Shown piece after piece: positions 34,501-42,214 of a stretch of 64,000 nt of DNA. Made by a program: the position numbers and the translations under genes. The stretch lies in assembly GCF_003610495.1 (NCBI RefSeq), contig NZ_RAPK01000011.1:62001-126000 (forward strand), given 5' to 3'. The notes beneath the pieces are model-generated. The model was not told the origin of the DNA and did no database searches. It worked only from the letters and a program-made list of their open reading frames with translations. Numbering within the stretch: position 1 is the first letter of the stretch; each line of letters begins with the position of its first letter. The stretch comes from Sinobaca qinghaiensis (lineage in GTDB: Bacteria; Bacillota; Bacilli; Bacillales; Marinococcaceae).

Positions 34501-34664
34501 TATGAGTCTTCAGCGCCTGCTGCGTTTTCTTTTGGACGCTTCCGTTTTATATCGATAATGCGTCCGCCGGCAAAGCCTTCGTTAATCATGCGGTCGATTT
34601 CAAGTTCATATTCTTTTATTTCATCACGAACGATACCCTTTTTCTCTTTTTCAGGAGCAGTCAT
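34500..34664 (-). CDS. Small hydrophilic protein (54 aa)
   Basis: A 54-codon frame with AAGGGAGGTGG before ATG 34664. The product (MTAPEKEKKGIVRDEIKEYE... then FAGGRIIDIKRKRPKEN) is charged, has no membrane segment and looks helical in its first half. I cannot assign a family or a role. The stop codon touches the terminator hairpin, which supports a short independent transcription unit. Confidence 0.6.
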   Translation of the reverse strand: MTAPEKEKKGIVRDEIKEYELEIDRMINEGFAGGRIIDIKRKRPKENAAGAEDS

Positions 34665-34880
34665 CTTTGCCACCTCCCTTCTTGAAAAAACGGCTCACCT
34701 GAAAACAAATCAGGTACATTTTCTTGCTTCTATTATATCATAATCCTATGTATAAGGTCGTTTTCTCCCCTTTATTTTGTTCACTGTGATAGGATAAGTA
34801 GAGAAGGCTATACAAATTATGGCAGTAATATAATATTGTATCCATATCTGAGGTAATTTAGATTTTAAGGAGAAACGATA

Positions 34881-36629
34881 ATGCTTTATACCGAAATAAA
34901 CTATACAGATAAGCTCGATCATATTGTGTCGGAAGCAATTGATTATTTAAGCGCTTCTCTGCAGGCAAATACAATATTTTTTTCCACCACCAATGGAACC
35001 GTTAATACAATACGCCGCGTGTTTAATCGCAGGCATAAATTGCTAAAAGAAGGCGAAATCCGGGATTACCGGCATGAGTTCTGTCAGGTGGTTACGAAGA
35101 GTGAAGAAAACCCGCTCGTTATTAATGATTTAAGTCTTCACCCGCTTACTAAAGGCCATCCGGTTACCCGAATGGTGGGGACCGGCTCTTTAATGGGAGT
35201 TCCTATTTATACAGAAGACAACGAAATTGTAGGGAGCCTCTGCGTTCTGGATCTCGATCCGTATCATTTTGCGGAGGAAGATGTCCGGCTGATGAAAATG
35301 CTTGGGTTTATTATTAATCAAAGCCTGATGCTTGAAGAAGCTTTAATAACAGACAGGCTGACGGGTTTATATAATCGTTCTTATATCTTTGATCATTTTC
35401 CGTGTTATAGTACCACTCATTCCCGGATAGCGGTTCTTTATTTGGATTTTGACTACTTTAAAGAGATAAACGACATATACGGACACGCCGCCGGAGACAA
35501 AGCACTTCAGTCAATCAGCCGATGTCTAACCACTTATCTTCCCTCGCATAGCACGGTTGCCAGAATCGGAGGCGATGAATTTGTTGTGCTGCTTCCCCAG
35601 GAAAACACACCTCTTACTCAAGCTTATATCCGCGATATTTTCGATCATATTTATAGAGAATGCCATAACGAGGGCATGATTATTGAAGGAGATAAAATAT
35701 TTTTTACGTTCAGTGCGGGTGTCAGCATGTATCCGGAAGATGGCAATGTCATGGAAGAGCTTTTGAATAAAGCTGATATGGCTATGTATGGGGCGAAAGA
35801 TAAAGGCAAAAACCGGGTGGAATTTTATAAAGAGGAAATACTGGGAACCTACACAAGAAACTTCTTAATAAAAAACGAGCTGAAGCAGGCCGTGCAAAAA
35901 GAACAGTTCCACCTCATGTTTCAGCCGTTAATTGAACTGGGAACAAACCGGATAATAGGTGCCGAATCCCTGCTCCGCTGGACGCACCCTTATTTAGGAG
36001 TTGTCTCTCCCTTTGAATTTATCCCTATCGCAGAAAATGCCGGTCTGATGAGAGACATTGGCAGCTGGGTGCTGGAAGAAAGCTTTCGGTTGACCGGGGA
36101 CTGGATAAAATCACGGAAAGATGATTTTCAACTGGCGGTAAATATTTCTCCGCAGCAGTTTGAGGACAGGCAGATGGCTGAAAATATCATTGCGCTTCTT
36201 CACGATTATCAAATTCCGCCCTCCCAGCTTAACATTGAAATTACCGAGGGCATGATTATCCGCCGGGAACAGCAGTCACTTGATCTACTGCGTACGCTGA
36301 AACAAGAAGGCGTTCAAATCGCACTCGATGATTTCGGTACAGGGTATTCTTCTCTTTCATATTTGGCTTCATTTCCAGTGGACATGATCAAAATTGATAA
36401 ATCTTTGACTATGAACCTGGATGCAGCCTCTAACAAAAAAATTATCGAAGCGATTATTCGGTTAGCGGAATCAATGGATATTGTACCGCTGGCAGAAGGT
36501 ATTGAAACACAAGAACAGCTGGCCTTTTTAAAAGAAAACGCCTGTTTGTTTGGCCAGGGCTATTATTTTGACAAACCGATGCTGCCCGAAGCGTTTGCCT
36601 CTAAGTATTTACAGGGAGATATTGTATAA
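34881..36629 (+). CDS. GAF-GGDEF-EAL cyclic-di-GMP protein
   Basis: A 582-residue protein with an N-terminal GAF-like sensor (about 1-155), a diguanylate cyclase domain (about 160-315) and a phosphodiesterase domain (about 330-575). The GGDEF motif is intact in RIGGDEFVVLL, and I see no RxxD inhibitory site before it. In the EAL domain the signature reads ESL (GAESLLRW), but the metal and catalytic residues are present in NISPQQF, EITEG, DDFGTGYSSLSYL, IKIDKS, EGIET and GQGYYFDKP, so activity is plausible in both directions. No signal peptide or membrane helix is seen. AAGGAG precedes the ATG. Confidence 0.93.
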   Translation: MLYTEINYTDKLDHIVSEAIDYLSASLQANTIFFSTTNGTVNTIRRVFNRRHKLLKEGEIRDYRHEFCQVVTKSEENPLVINDLSLHPLTKGHPVTRMVGTGSLMGVPIYTEDNEIVGSLCVLDLDPYHFAEEDVRLMKMLGFIINQSLMLEEALITDRLTGLYNRSYIFDHFPCYSTTHSRIAVLYLDFDYFKEINDIYGHAAGDKALQSISRCLTTYLPSHSTVARIGGDEFVVLLPQENTPLTQAYIRDIFDHIYRECHNEGMIIEGDKIFFTFSAGVSMYPEDGNVMEELLNKADMAMYGAKDKGKNRVEFYKEEILGTYTRNFLIKNELKQAVQKEQFHLMFQPLIELGTNRIIGAESLLRWTHPYLGVVSPFEFIPIAENAGLMRDIGSWVLEESFRLTGDWIKSRKDDFQLAVNISPQQFEDRQMAENIIALLHDYQIPPSQLNIEITEGMIIRREQQSLDLLRTLKQEGVQIALDDFGTGYSSLSYLASFPVDMIKIDKSLTMNLDAASNKKIIEAIIRLAESMDIVPLAEGIETQEQLAFLKENACLFGQGYYFDKPMLPEAFASKYLQGDIV

Positions 36630-36648
36630 TCCTACCCTCTCATTCATC

Positions 36649-36686
36649 AAACAGCCGCGCAGGTATCCTCTGCGCGGCTGTTTTTA
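36649..36686. terminator. Intrinsic terminator after the GGDEF-EAL gene
   Basis: AACAGCCGCGCAG/CTGCGCGGCTGTT stem with a 7-nt loop, then TTTTT on plus. It also borders the convergent zinc-ribbon gene. Confidence 0.9.
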
Positions 36687-36995
36687 TAAAGGGGACTCCT
36701 TATAGCTGCTGAGACGAAGAGCAAAAGGGAAAATCAAAAAGACCAGGACATAACTTACTGTTATTACGCCGGCCACTTGTACAAATGATAGATGAAGAAA
36801 TAAAAATACCAGCAGGCTGGCTGCTGCCAAAAAATACAATAAGGCAAAACGGATCATCGAGGTGAACGTCGGATACTGGGTTTCCCCGCATAAAGGACAA
36901 TTCCACTGATTTCCCGAATGACTTAGGTTGGCAAGGGTCTGCTTGTAGTTCCATTTTCGGCGGCAGTTTGTGCATGTGGGCATGCATGTGGGCAT
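36684..36995 (-). CDS. Small zinc-ribbon membrane protein (two CxxC, two TM)
   Basis: A 103-residue protein. The N terminus has a doubled MPTCMPTCTNC, with CTNC and CPLC forming a probable zinc ribbon (residues ~8-36; spacing like TIGR04104-type proteins: NCRRKWNYKQTL...NCPLCGETQYPT). Two membrane helices follow (about 48-66 and 72-92). GAGGAGG lies seven bases before the first ATG, which supports that start, although a second ATG four codons later repeats the same 12 bases. Its role is unknown. It shares its plan with the protein at 49907-50206. Confidence 0.7.
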   Translation of the reverse strand: MPTCMPTCTNCRRKWNYKQTLANLSHSGNQWNCPLCGETQYPTFTSMIRFALLYFLAAASLLVFLFLHLSFVQVAGVITVSYVLVFLIFPFALRLSSYKESPL

Positions 36996-37176
36996 AAAAG
37001 ACCCTCCTCTGCGTTTAGAACTTTTTTACATATTTAGTATATCGTACTAAAAACGCATCGTACAGCCATTGTTCTATGCAGATTTTTTAGAAAAAGGGAC
37101 TTCCTTCTTGTTTTTTATGGAAGGGGATATGCTATATTTAATTGGCTGTATAAAAAAAAGGAGACGACATCCAAAT

Positions 37177-37890
37177 ATGATTACGATAGATTCTATAATT
37201 ATTGGGATTGGCTTTTTACTGATTCAGCTGTTTGCGAGCCAGATTATCTCCAAAACAAAACTATCTACATCCCGCTGGCTTTCGCTGTGTGGTGGTGTAG
37301 CGATTGCCTATGTATTTGTTTATATTCTGCCTACCCTTCATGATGAGCAGAATAAACTGGGCGGTGAAGCCCCTCTCGGCTCAGAGCTGTATGTTTTGGG
37401 TCTGCTGGGCCTGCTCGTCTATTTCACGATTTACAAATTAGCGGATTACCGTAAAGATGAAGAACATGGTGCGACCCGTTTTTATTTTGTGGAAGCAGGG
37501 TTTTTCGCAGCTTATACCTTTATGGTAACCTACATTGTTGTTTCGTCTGATGTGAAAACAGTTGAAGCTTTGTTTTACGGAACCGCTATCGGTCTTCATT
37601 TTATCGGCATCTCTTATAACCTATCGCTGGAGAACAAACCGCTTCATCTTCGGTACGGGCGGTTCATCCTGGCAGCCGCAACGATCGGAGGCTGTGCTGC
37701 CGGCGTGTTTGGCCCTTCTACCGGGCTTTACGTGGATTCGATGATTGCTTTTACGTCCGGTGCCATGATTTTTAATGTGATCAGCAAGGAAATGCCATCG
37801 GAGAAGCATACACATCTTTATATTTTTCTCGGTGCAGCGGTCGTATACGCAGCCACCATTACAATCTTAAGCTCGATATTAAGCTGGTAA
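37177..37890 (+). CDS. Polytopic membrane protein of unknown function (ZIP-like layout)
   Basis: A 237-residue protein with seven or eight hydrophobic helices and only short loops. A loop after the second helix reads LPTLHDEQNKLGG, and helix-borne histidines occur in IGLHFIGISYN and KHTHLYIF. The layout is like ZIP/YqhR-type transporters, but no diagnostic motif is convincing. ATG 37177 is preceded by AAGGAG at a long distance (about 13 bases); in-frame starts upstream would add a poorly conserved 36-residue hydrophobic tail. Neighbours do not tell its role. Confidence 0.55.
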   Translation: MITIDSIIIGIGFLLIQLFASQIISKTKLSTSRWLSLCGGVAIAYVFVYILPTLHDEQNKLGGEAPLGSELYVLGLLGLLVYFTIYKLADYRKDEEHGATRFYFVEAGFFAAYTFMVTYIVVSSDVKTVEALFYGTAIGLHFIGISYNLSLENKPLHLRYGRFILAAATIGGCAAGVFGPSTGLYVDSMIAFTSGAMIFNVISKEMPSEKHTHLYIFLGAAVVYAATITILSSILSW

Positions 37891-37892
37891 TA

Positions 37893-37942
37893 AAAAACCA
37901 ACCCCGTCCGCTCTTTTCAGGAGCTGTCGGGGTTGGTTTTGT
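37893..37942. terminator. Bidirectional terminator between convergent genes
   Basis: AAAACCAACCCCG/CGGGGTTGGTTTT with a weaker inner stem; T-runs on both strands. Confidence 0.88.
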
Positions 37943-38896
37943 CTAATTTCGAATAATAATATAAATCATGTATAAAATATAAACTACAGCAAGCGTGACT
38001 CCTTCTCTTCGTCCAATCGTGTAGCTCGTTCTGGAGAATACGAGCAGGACCACGGTCAAAACAATCATTAGAATGATATCAAAAAATACTTTGCTGTCAA
38101 CTGCAAGCGGAGATACAGCAGAGGCGGCACCAAGGACAAAAAAGATATTAAATATATTACTGCCCACGATATTACCGATTGCTATTCCGCCCTCCTTTTT
38201 GATGGCGGCTGTTATAGAAGTAATCAGCTCCGGCAGAGAGGTTCCAATTGCGACAATCGTCAGACCAACGAGGGTCGTGCTCATCCCAAAGGAAACCGCA
38301 ATTTCTGATGCACTCCCCACGACCAGGTCGCCTCCGAAAATAATAGCGGCCAGTCCCAGGATGGTAAGGAATATATATTTCCCCCATACTTTGCCGTCTG
38401 TCGTTTCCTGCGCGGTCTGTGCGCTGCGGTCTCTTCTTGCTACTTCAAAGATATAATATAAAAATACCGCAAAGAAAAGCAATAAGACAAAACCGTCACT
38501 GCGTGTAATAATGTTGGTGCTTGCTGTCTGCAGCACAGCATCACTCATTAAAATCAATAAAGCGATTCCTGCCAGCAGGGTAAACGGAATTTCTTTACGA
38601 ATCGTTTCTGTCTCTACTTTTAATGGAGCGATCAGCGCAGTCAGGCCGATAACGAATGTAATATTGAAAATATTACTGCCTACTACGTTTCCAAGCGCTA
38701 CTCCTGCATTGTCCTCCAGAGCGGCCGTTATACTGACTGTAGCTTCCGGAGAGCTTGTTCCAAATGCCACAATCGTCAGACCGACAAGCAGCGGGCTGAC
38801 CTGTAGATTTTCCGCTATGCGCGAGGCCCCTTTGACAAAATAATCCGCCCCTTTAATTAATAAAGCAAACCCTACTAATAGCAATACATAAGTCAC
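37943..38896 (-). CDS. Calcium/sodium:cation antiporter (CaCA family, YrbG-like)
   Basis: A 317-residue membrane antiporter made of two homologous halves. The alpha repeats are clear: GLTIVAFGTSSPEATVSITAALE...ALGNVVGSNIFNI near residue 35-80 and GLTIVAIGTSLPELITSITAAIK...AIGNIVGSNIFNIFFVLG near 215-260. These hold the acidic residues that bind the cation. Family members exchange Ca2+ or K+ for Na+ or H+. I use GTG 38896, placed eight bases after AGTGAGGG and giving an N terminus that enters the first helix directly. In a salty or alkaline habitat it would help ion balance; that is inference. Confidence 0.92.
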   Translation of the reverse strand: MTYVLLLVGFALLIKGADYFVKGASRIAENLQVSPLLVGLTIVAFGTSSPEATVSITAALEDNAGVALGNVVGSNIFNITFVIGLTALIAPLKVETETIRKEIPFTLLAGIALLILMSDAVLQTASTNIITRSDGFVLLLFFAVFLYYIFEVARRDRSAQTAQETTDGKVWGKYIFLTILGLAAIIFGGDLVVGSASEIAVSFGMSTTLVGLTIVAIGTSLPELITSITAAIKKEGGIAIGNIVGSNIFNIFFVLGAASAVSPLAVDSKVFFDIILMIVLTVVLLVFSRTSYTIGRREGVTLAVVYILYMIYIIIRN

Positions 38897-39107
38897 CGGG
38901 CATTCCCTCACTCTTTTTTATTTGCATGCTTTTCTTTTAAGAAAATGCACTGCTTTCTTCTATACCTGTTCATTTATCCTGTGAAACTGTCGATTCTGTC
39001 TGCTGACTGCTGCTATGAAAAAAGGAAAAGCAAAAACTTGAAAATAATCATCACAACCCCTATCATAAAAAATAGTTTATACTTCATGCGAAAGGGTGTG
39101 CTCCCTT

Positions 39108-39380
39108 ATGTTATTTTCATCCACCTTATCGGAAACACAGATGGGAAAATTAAAGAAAGCACTCGGATTGGATCATCATCATGTTCCTGTACAAAATTTT
39201 TATTATGGATCCGCTGCTGATGAAGACTGGCGCGATTTAATTCGAAAAGGATTTGCCCATCAGGAAGATCCACATTATCCCTCTAAAGAAAATATGACTA
39301 TTTACTTTGTATCGTTTGAAGCTATCCTGCCGGTAAGCGGGCAGGTAATGACACCCAAAGAATACTATTATTTGAAGTGA
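39108..39380 (+). CDS. Hypothetical protein (90 aa)
   Basis: A 90-residue soluble protein of unknown family. It contains KLKKALGLDHHHVPVQNFYYG, with three histidines in a row, and a C-terminal YFVSFEAILPVSGQVMTPKEYYY. The ATG at 39108 follows GAAAGGGTG at a fair distance; GTG 39096 overlaps that ribosome site. A terminator starts right after the stop codon, which supports a real short gene. No neighbour suggests a function. Confidence 0.6.
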   Translation: MLFSSTLSETQMGKLKKALGLDHHHVPVQNFYYGSAADEDWRDLIRKGFAHQEDPHYPSKENMTIYFVSFEAILPVSGQVMTPKEYYYLK

Positions 39381-39417
39381 AAGCAGCCCGGGCTTTTTAT
39401 GCCCTGCTGCTTTTTTT
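39381..39417 (+). terminator. Intrinsic terminator
   Basis: AAGCAGCCCGGGC pairs with GCCCTGCTGCTT (one bulge) and is followed by seven T residues. Confidence 0.85.
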
Positions 39418-39489
39418 AATAATCCCATGTTTACATGAAGCGTAATTCGGAAATGGCTACAGTAGCACACAATTAGAAGGGTGAGATAT

Positions 39490-39831
39490 ATGAGTTTACA
39501 AGTAATTATCAGCAAAACAAATGAAGAAATTGAAGTACGTTCTGTAGAAGGACAGCAGGACATTTACGACATCGCGGGAAACGAAGCGATTACGCTCGAA
39601 ATGATCCCGGAACTTGATATTTATGCACTTGTTACAGAAGGCCAATATGAAGAAGCCGATTATAAAATGAAATCTAAAGATTTTGGAGACTTAACGAACA
39701 AGTACTCCCTAAAAGGCACATCCGTGCTGTTGGCATTGGATTCCAAAGGCAATTACAGTTCATTAACTGATATGCAGGTAGAAGCGGTCCGCCAGCTTCA
39801 GGAAGAACAAGGTGGATTAATTAATAAATAA
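39490..39831 (+). CDS. Hypothetical protein (113 aa)
   Basis: A 113-residue acidic, soluble protein that I do not recognise. It starts MSLQVIISKTNEEIEVRSVEGQQDIYDIAG and ends with a glutamine-rich helix (MQVEAVRQLQEEQGG). AGAAGGGTGAGATAT precedes ATG 39490; an ATG three codons earlier overlaps that site. It is flanked by terminators on both sides, so it is a single-gene unit. Confidence 0.6.
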   Translation: MSLQVIISKTNEEIEVRSVEGQQDIYDIAGNEAITLEMIPELDIYALVTEGQYEEADYKMKSKDFGDLTNKYSLKGTSVLLALDSKGNYSSLTDMQVEAVRQLQEEQGGLINK

Positions 39832-39836
39832 AACAG

Positions 39837-39865
39837 AGCGCTCCCTATACGGGAGCGTTTTTTTT
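39837..39865 (+). terminator. Intrinsic terminator
   Basis: CGCTCCC-TATAC-GGGAGCG followed by nine T residues. Confidence 0.92.
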
Positions 39866-40015
39866 GTTGTTTGTATATTATTGTCCGCCTGCTCAAGCGC
39901 AGTGAATATGTAATACTGATTCTACATCACGTTCCTCCTTATTTTCTATTATATAAAATAAATTCTTTAGTTACCTGATTATATGAATATTTACACAAAA
40001 TATACTTATTTATGT

Positions 40016-40049
40016 AAAAGGGAATCACCACACGTAATTCCCTTTTTTT
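40016..40049. terminator. Terminator of the tandem usp gene at 40.1 kb
   Basis: AAAGGGAAT...AATTCCCTTT stem adjoining the usp stop codon, with TTTT on minus and a longer T-run on plus. Confidence 0.65.
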
Positions 40050-40937
40050 CTATTGGTGATTACGAATGATTAACACATCACACGCTGCCCGCCTGGCAAT
40101 TCCCTCGGAAACACTGCCAAGAAAAAACCGCTCGGTGCTGCTTAAACCAGAGGCCCCTACAATAATTAAGTCCACATGATGCCTATGCGCCGTTTCTTTT
40201 GGAAGAATGAGTTTAGGCGATCCCGCCTGAAGGGATAGAACCAGCTTGTCATCCTCCATTCCTTCTTCTTTAGCCATTCTGCTGTACTCATTAATAAGTT
40301 TTTCTCCGTTCTCTTTAAATGTTTCGAGTATATGATCACGGTAATGGTCAGCGCTCGATACCATCGGTGTGTGCATAGCATGCGCAATAACGACGGAGGC
40401 TCCGGACTTTTTTGCCATAGCAATTCCTTTTTTAAAAGCATCGAGACCCGTATCTGAGCCATCTACTGGTATCATAATCGTTTGATACTTTCTCTCCGGA
40501 TTATCCCGTACGATAAGAACATCACATGAGGCGTGTCTTGCTATACCACCCGAAACACTTCCAACAATGAATTTTTCGAATGTGCCGGCGCCTGATGCTC
40601 CTGACACAATTAAATCAGCAGCAAATTCCGCCGCTATTTCTTTAGGGATTTTTGATTTTGGCATACCCTGCTGCATAGAAATGCTTACACTGCTTACTCC
40701 GGATTTTTCTGCAATTTCCTTGCATTCATCGAGAATAACCTGGCCTTTTTCTTCAGCTGCCGGCAGCACGTAAGGTGAATAAAGCTGCATCCGGCTGTAG
40801 TTGCGATAATCTACCACGTGTGTAATAACCAGTCTGCTTTCGTTGGTTTTTGCAAGCTCAATACTTCTTTTTAAAGCGAAGTGGGATTCCTCAGATCCGT
40901 CTGCCGCAACCAGTATGGTTTTATACCGTGTCTTCAT
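40050..40937 (-). CDS. Tandem-domain universal stress protein (UspA x2)
   Basis: A 295-residue cytosolic protein made of two UspA domains (about 1-143 and 149-295). Each begins with the ILVAADGSEES / IMIPVDGSDTG strand and ends with the ATP-binding pattern G-2x-G-9x-G-S (GASGAGTFEKFIVGS and GASGLSSTERFFLGS), so it belongs to the ATP-binding Usp type. Such proteins accumulate under stress, starvation or low oxygen. The leader has an FNR-type palindrome centred at -41.5 from a TATACT box. It is the first of four usp genes in 7 kb, all on the minus strand. Confidence 0.93.
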   Translation of the reverse strand: MKTRYKTILVAADGSEESHFALKRSIELAKTNESRLVITHVVDYRNYSRMQLYSPYVLPAAEEKGQVILDECKEIAEKSGVSSVSISMQQGMPKSKIPKEIAAEFAADLIVSGASGAGTFEKFIVGSVSGGIARHASCDVLIVRDNPERKYQTIMIPVDGSDTGLDAFKKGIAMAKKSGASVVIAHAMHTPMVSSADHYRDHILETFKENGEKLINEYSRMAKEEGMEDDKLVLSLQAGSPKLILPKETAHRHHVDLIIVGASGLSSTERFFLGSVSEGIARRAACDVLIIRNHQ

Positions 40938-40974
40938 TATTTCCCCTGCCCTCTCTCGTGGATTTATTACGTTT

Positions 40975-41017
40975 AGTATATACCAGTTTTTTTGACATGA
41001 ACGTGATGCATATCACA
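40975..41017 (-). promoter_or_regulatory. FNR-type activator site and -10 box of the 40.1-kb usp gene
   Basis: On the minus strand TGTGATATGCATCACG (41017-41002) matches the Bacillus FNR pattern TGTGA-N6-TCAC at nine of nine defined bases (the last base differs). A TATACT -10 box lies at 40980-40975. With +1 at about 40968, the palindrome centre is at -41.5, the usual class II activator position. Confidence 0.65.
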
Positions 41018-41118
41018 CTAACTAGAGTATGTTTATTTTGTTGCTTTTTTGATGTTTTTGTTAAATGTTTAATTTTTAAAAATAATATGGTATGTGAAAT
41101 TATATATCTACTCCTATT

Positions 41119-41148
41119 AAAACCGCAGGCATAACCTGCGGTTTTAAC
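41119..41148. terminator. Terminator of the prs-like gene
   Basis: AAAACCGCAGG-CATAA-CCTGCGGTTTT, a perfect 11-bp stem usable on both strands, seven bases past the prs stop. Confidence 0.85.
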
Positions 41149-41154
41149 TAATAA

Positions 41155-42108
41155 TCAGCGTTTAAAAAGCTTATCTACAGACTGCCTGTTATGCACGCGG
41201 CTGATCGCTTCTGCGAAAAAAGGTGCCGCTGATAATACTTTCATATTCTTGCCCTGTTTTTCTTCTGGGATTTGAATGGTATCCGTTACGACCATCTCTT
41301 CTATTGGAGCCTGTTCGATCAGTTCGACCGCGTTTCCTGAAAGCACTGCATGGGTGCAGCAGGCATAAATTGTTTCGGTGCCGCTGTCTTTGAGCGCCTG
41401 GGCGGCTGAGGCAATCGTTTTGCCGGTATCTATTAAATCATCAATAATAATGGCATTTTTGCCTGCCGTGTCACCAATAATGTTTACAATTTCTGATTCA
41501 CGCGGGCCTGTCTGCCTTTTGTCTATAAAGGCTATCGGCATACCGAGAATGTCTGCTAATTCCCGGGCAGCCTTCACTCCTCCATTGTTCGGAGCAACTA
41601 TGACTCCATTTTCAATTTTCTTTTCCGCAAAATACTTGGACAGTATAGGCATTCCGAGCAGATGATCTACCGCTATATCAAAAAATCCCTGAATCTGCGG
41701 AGCATGAAGATCCATCGTGATTACCCGGGTTGCTCCCGCTGCCTGAAGCAGGTTAGCTATCAGCTTTGCCGTGATGGGCTCCCTTGAACGTGCCTTCCGA
41801 TCCTGCCGGGAATAGCCGAAATAAGGAATTACCAAATTAATCCGCTTGGCGGACGCCCGCTTTAATGCATCAATCATGATTAACAGTTCCATTAAGTGGT
41901 CACTGCTTGGATGAGCAATGGACTGAACAACATAAATCTCACCGCCGCGCACGCTCTCTTCCACGTTCACTTTAACTTCTCCATCGCTGAAGCGCTGGAC
42001 GTTGCTTCCTCCGAGCTCACTTCCTAGGTGACGGACAATGTCTTTTGTGAGCGGCTCATTGGAGCTGAGCGTAAACATTTTAAATCTGTCATTAACCGTA
42101 AACGTCAT
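41155..42108 (-). CDS. Ribose-phosphate pyrophosphokinase paralogue (PRPP synthetase)
   Basis: A 317-residue class I PRPP synthetase by length and sequence order: FSDGEVKVNVEESVRGGEIYVVQS, PYFGYSRQDRK, MDLHAPQIQGFFD, IDKRQTGPRE and the PRPP-binding loop IIDDLIDTGKTI. It makes PRPP from ATP and ribose 5-phosphate. Two usually invariant sites differ: the PDHGG motif reads PNNGG, replacing Asp174, and the flexible loop KRRPRPN reads KRQTGPR. These changes suggest a second, divergent copy rather than the housekeeping enzyme, with altered activity or regulation. It stands alone between terminators and a decarboxylase gene, near four usp genes. Confidence 0.88.
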   Translation of the reverse strand: MTFTVNDRFKMFTLSSNEPLTKDIVRHLGSELGGSNVQRFSDGEVKVNVEESVRGGEIYVVQSIAHPSSDHLMELLIMIDALKRASAKRINLVIPYFGYSRQDRKARSREPITAKLIANLLQAAGATRVITMDLHAPQIQGFFDIAVDHLLGMPILSKYFAEKKIENGVIVAPNNGGVKAARELADILGMPIAFIDKRQTGPRESEIVNIIGDTAGKNAIIIDDLIDTGKTIASAAQALKDSGTETIYACCTHAVLSGNAVELIEQAPIEEMVVTDTIQIPEEKQGKNMKVLSAAPFFAEAISRVHNRQSVDKLFKR

Positions 42109-42214
42109 GTGGATGATACCCCTCTCTGTAATCTGCTGGGGTTATTGCCTTTTTTAAGAAAATAACCGCGCCCGGACGTTTCCGGGCTTATTCTTATCTG
42201 CGTTTTCTATTTTA

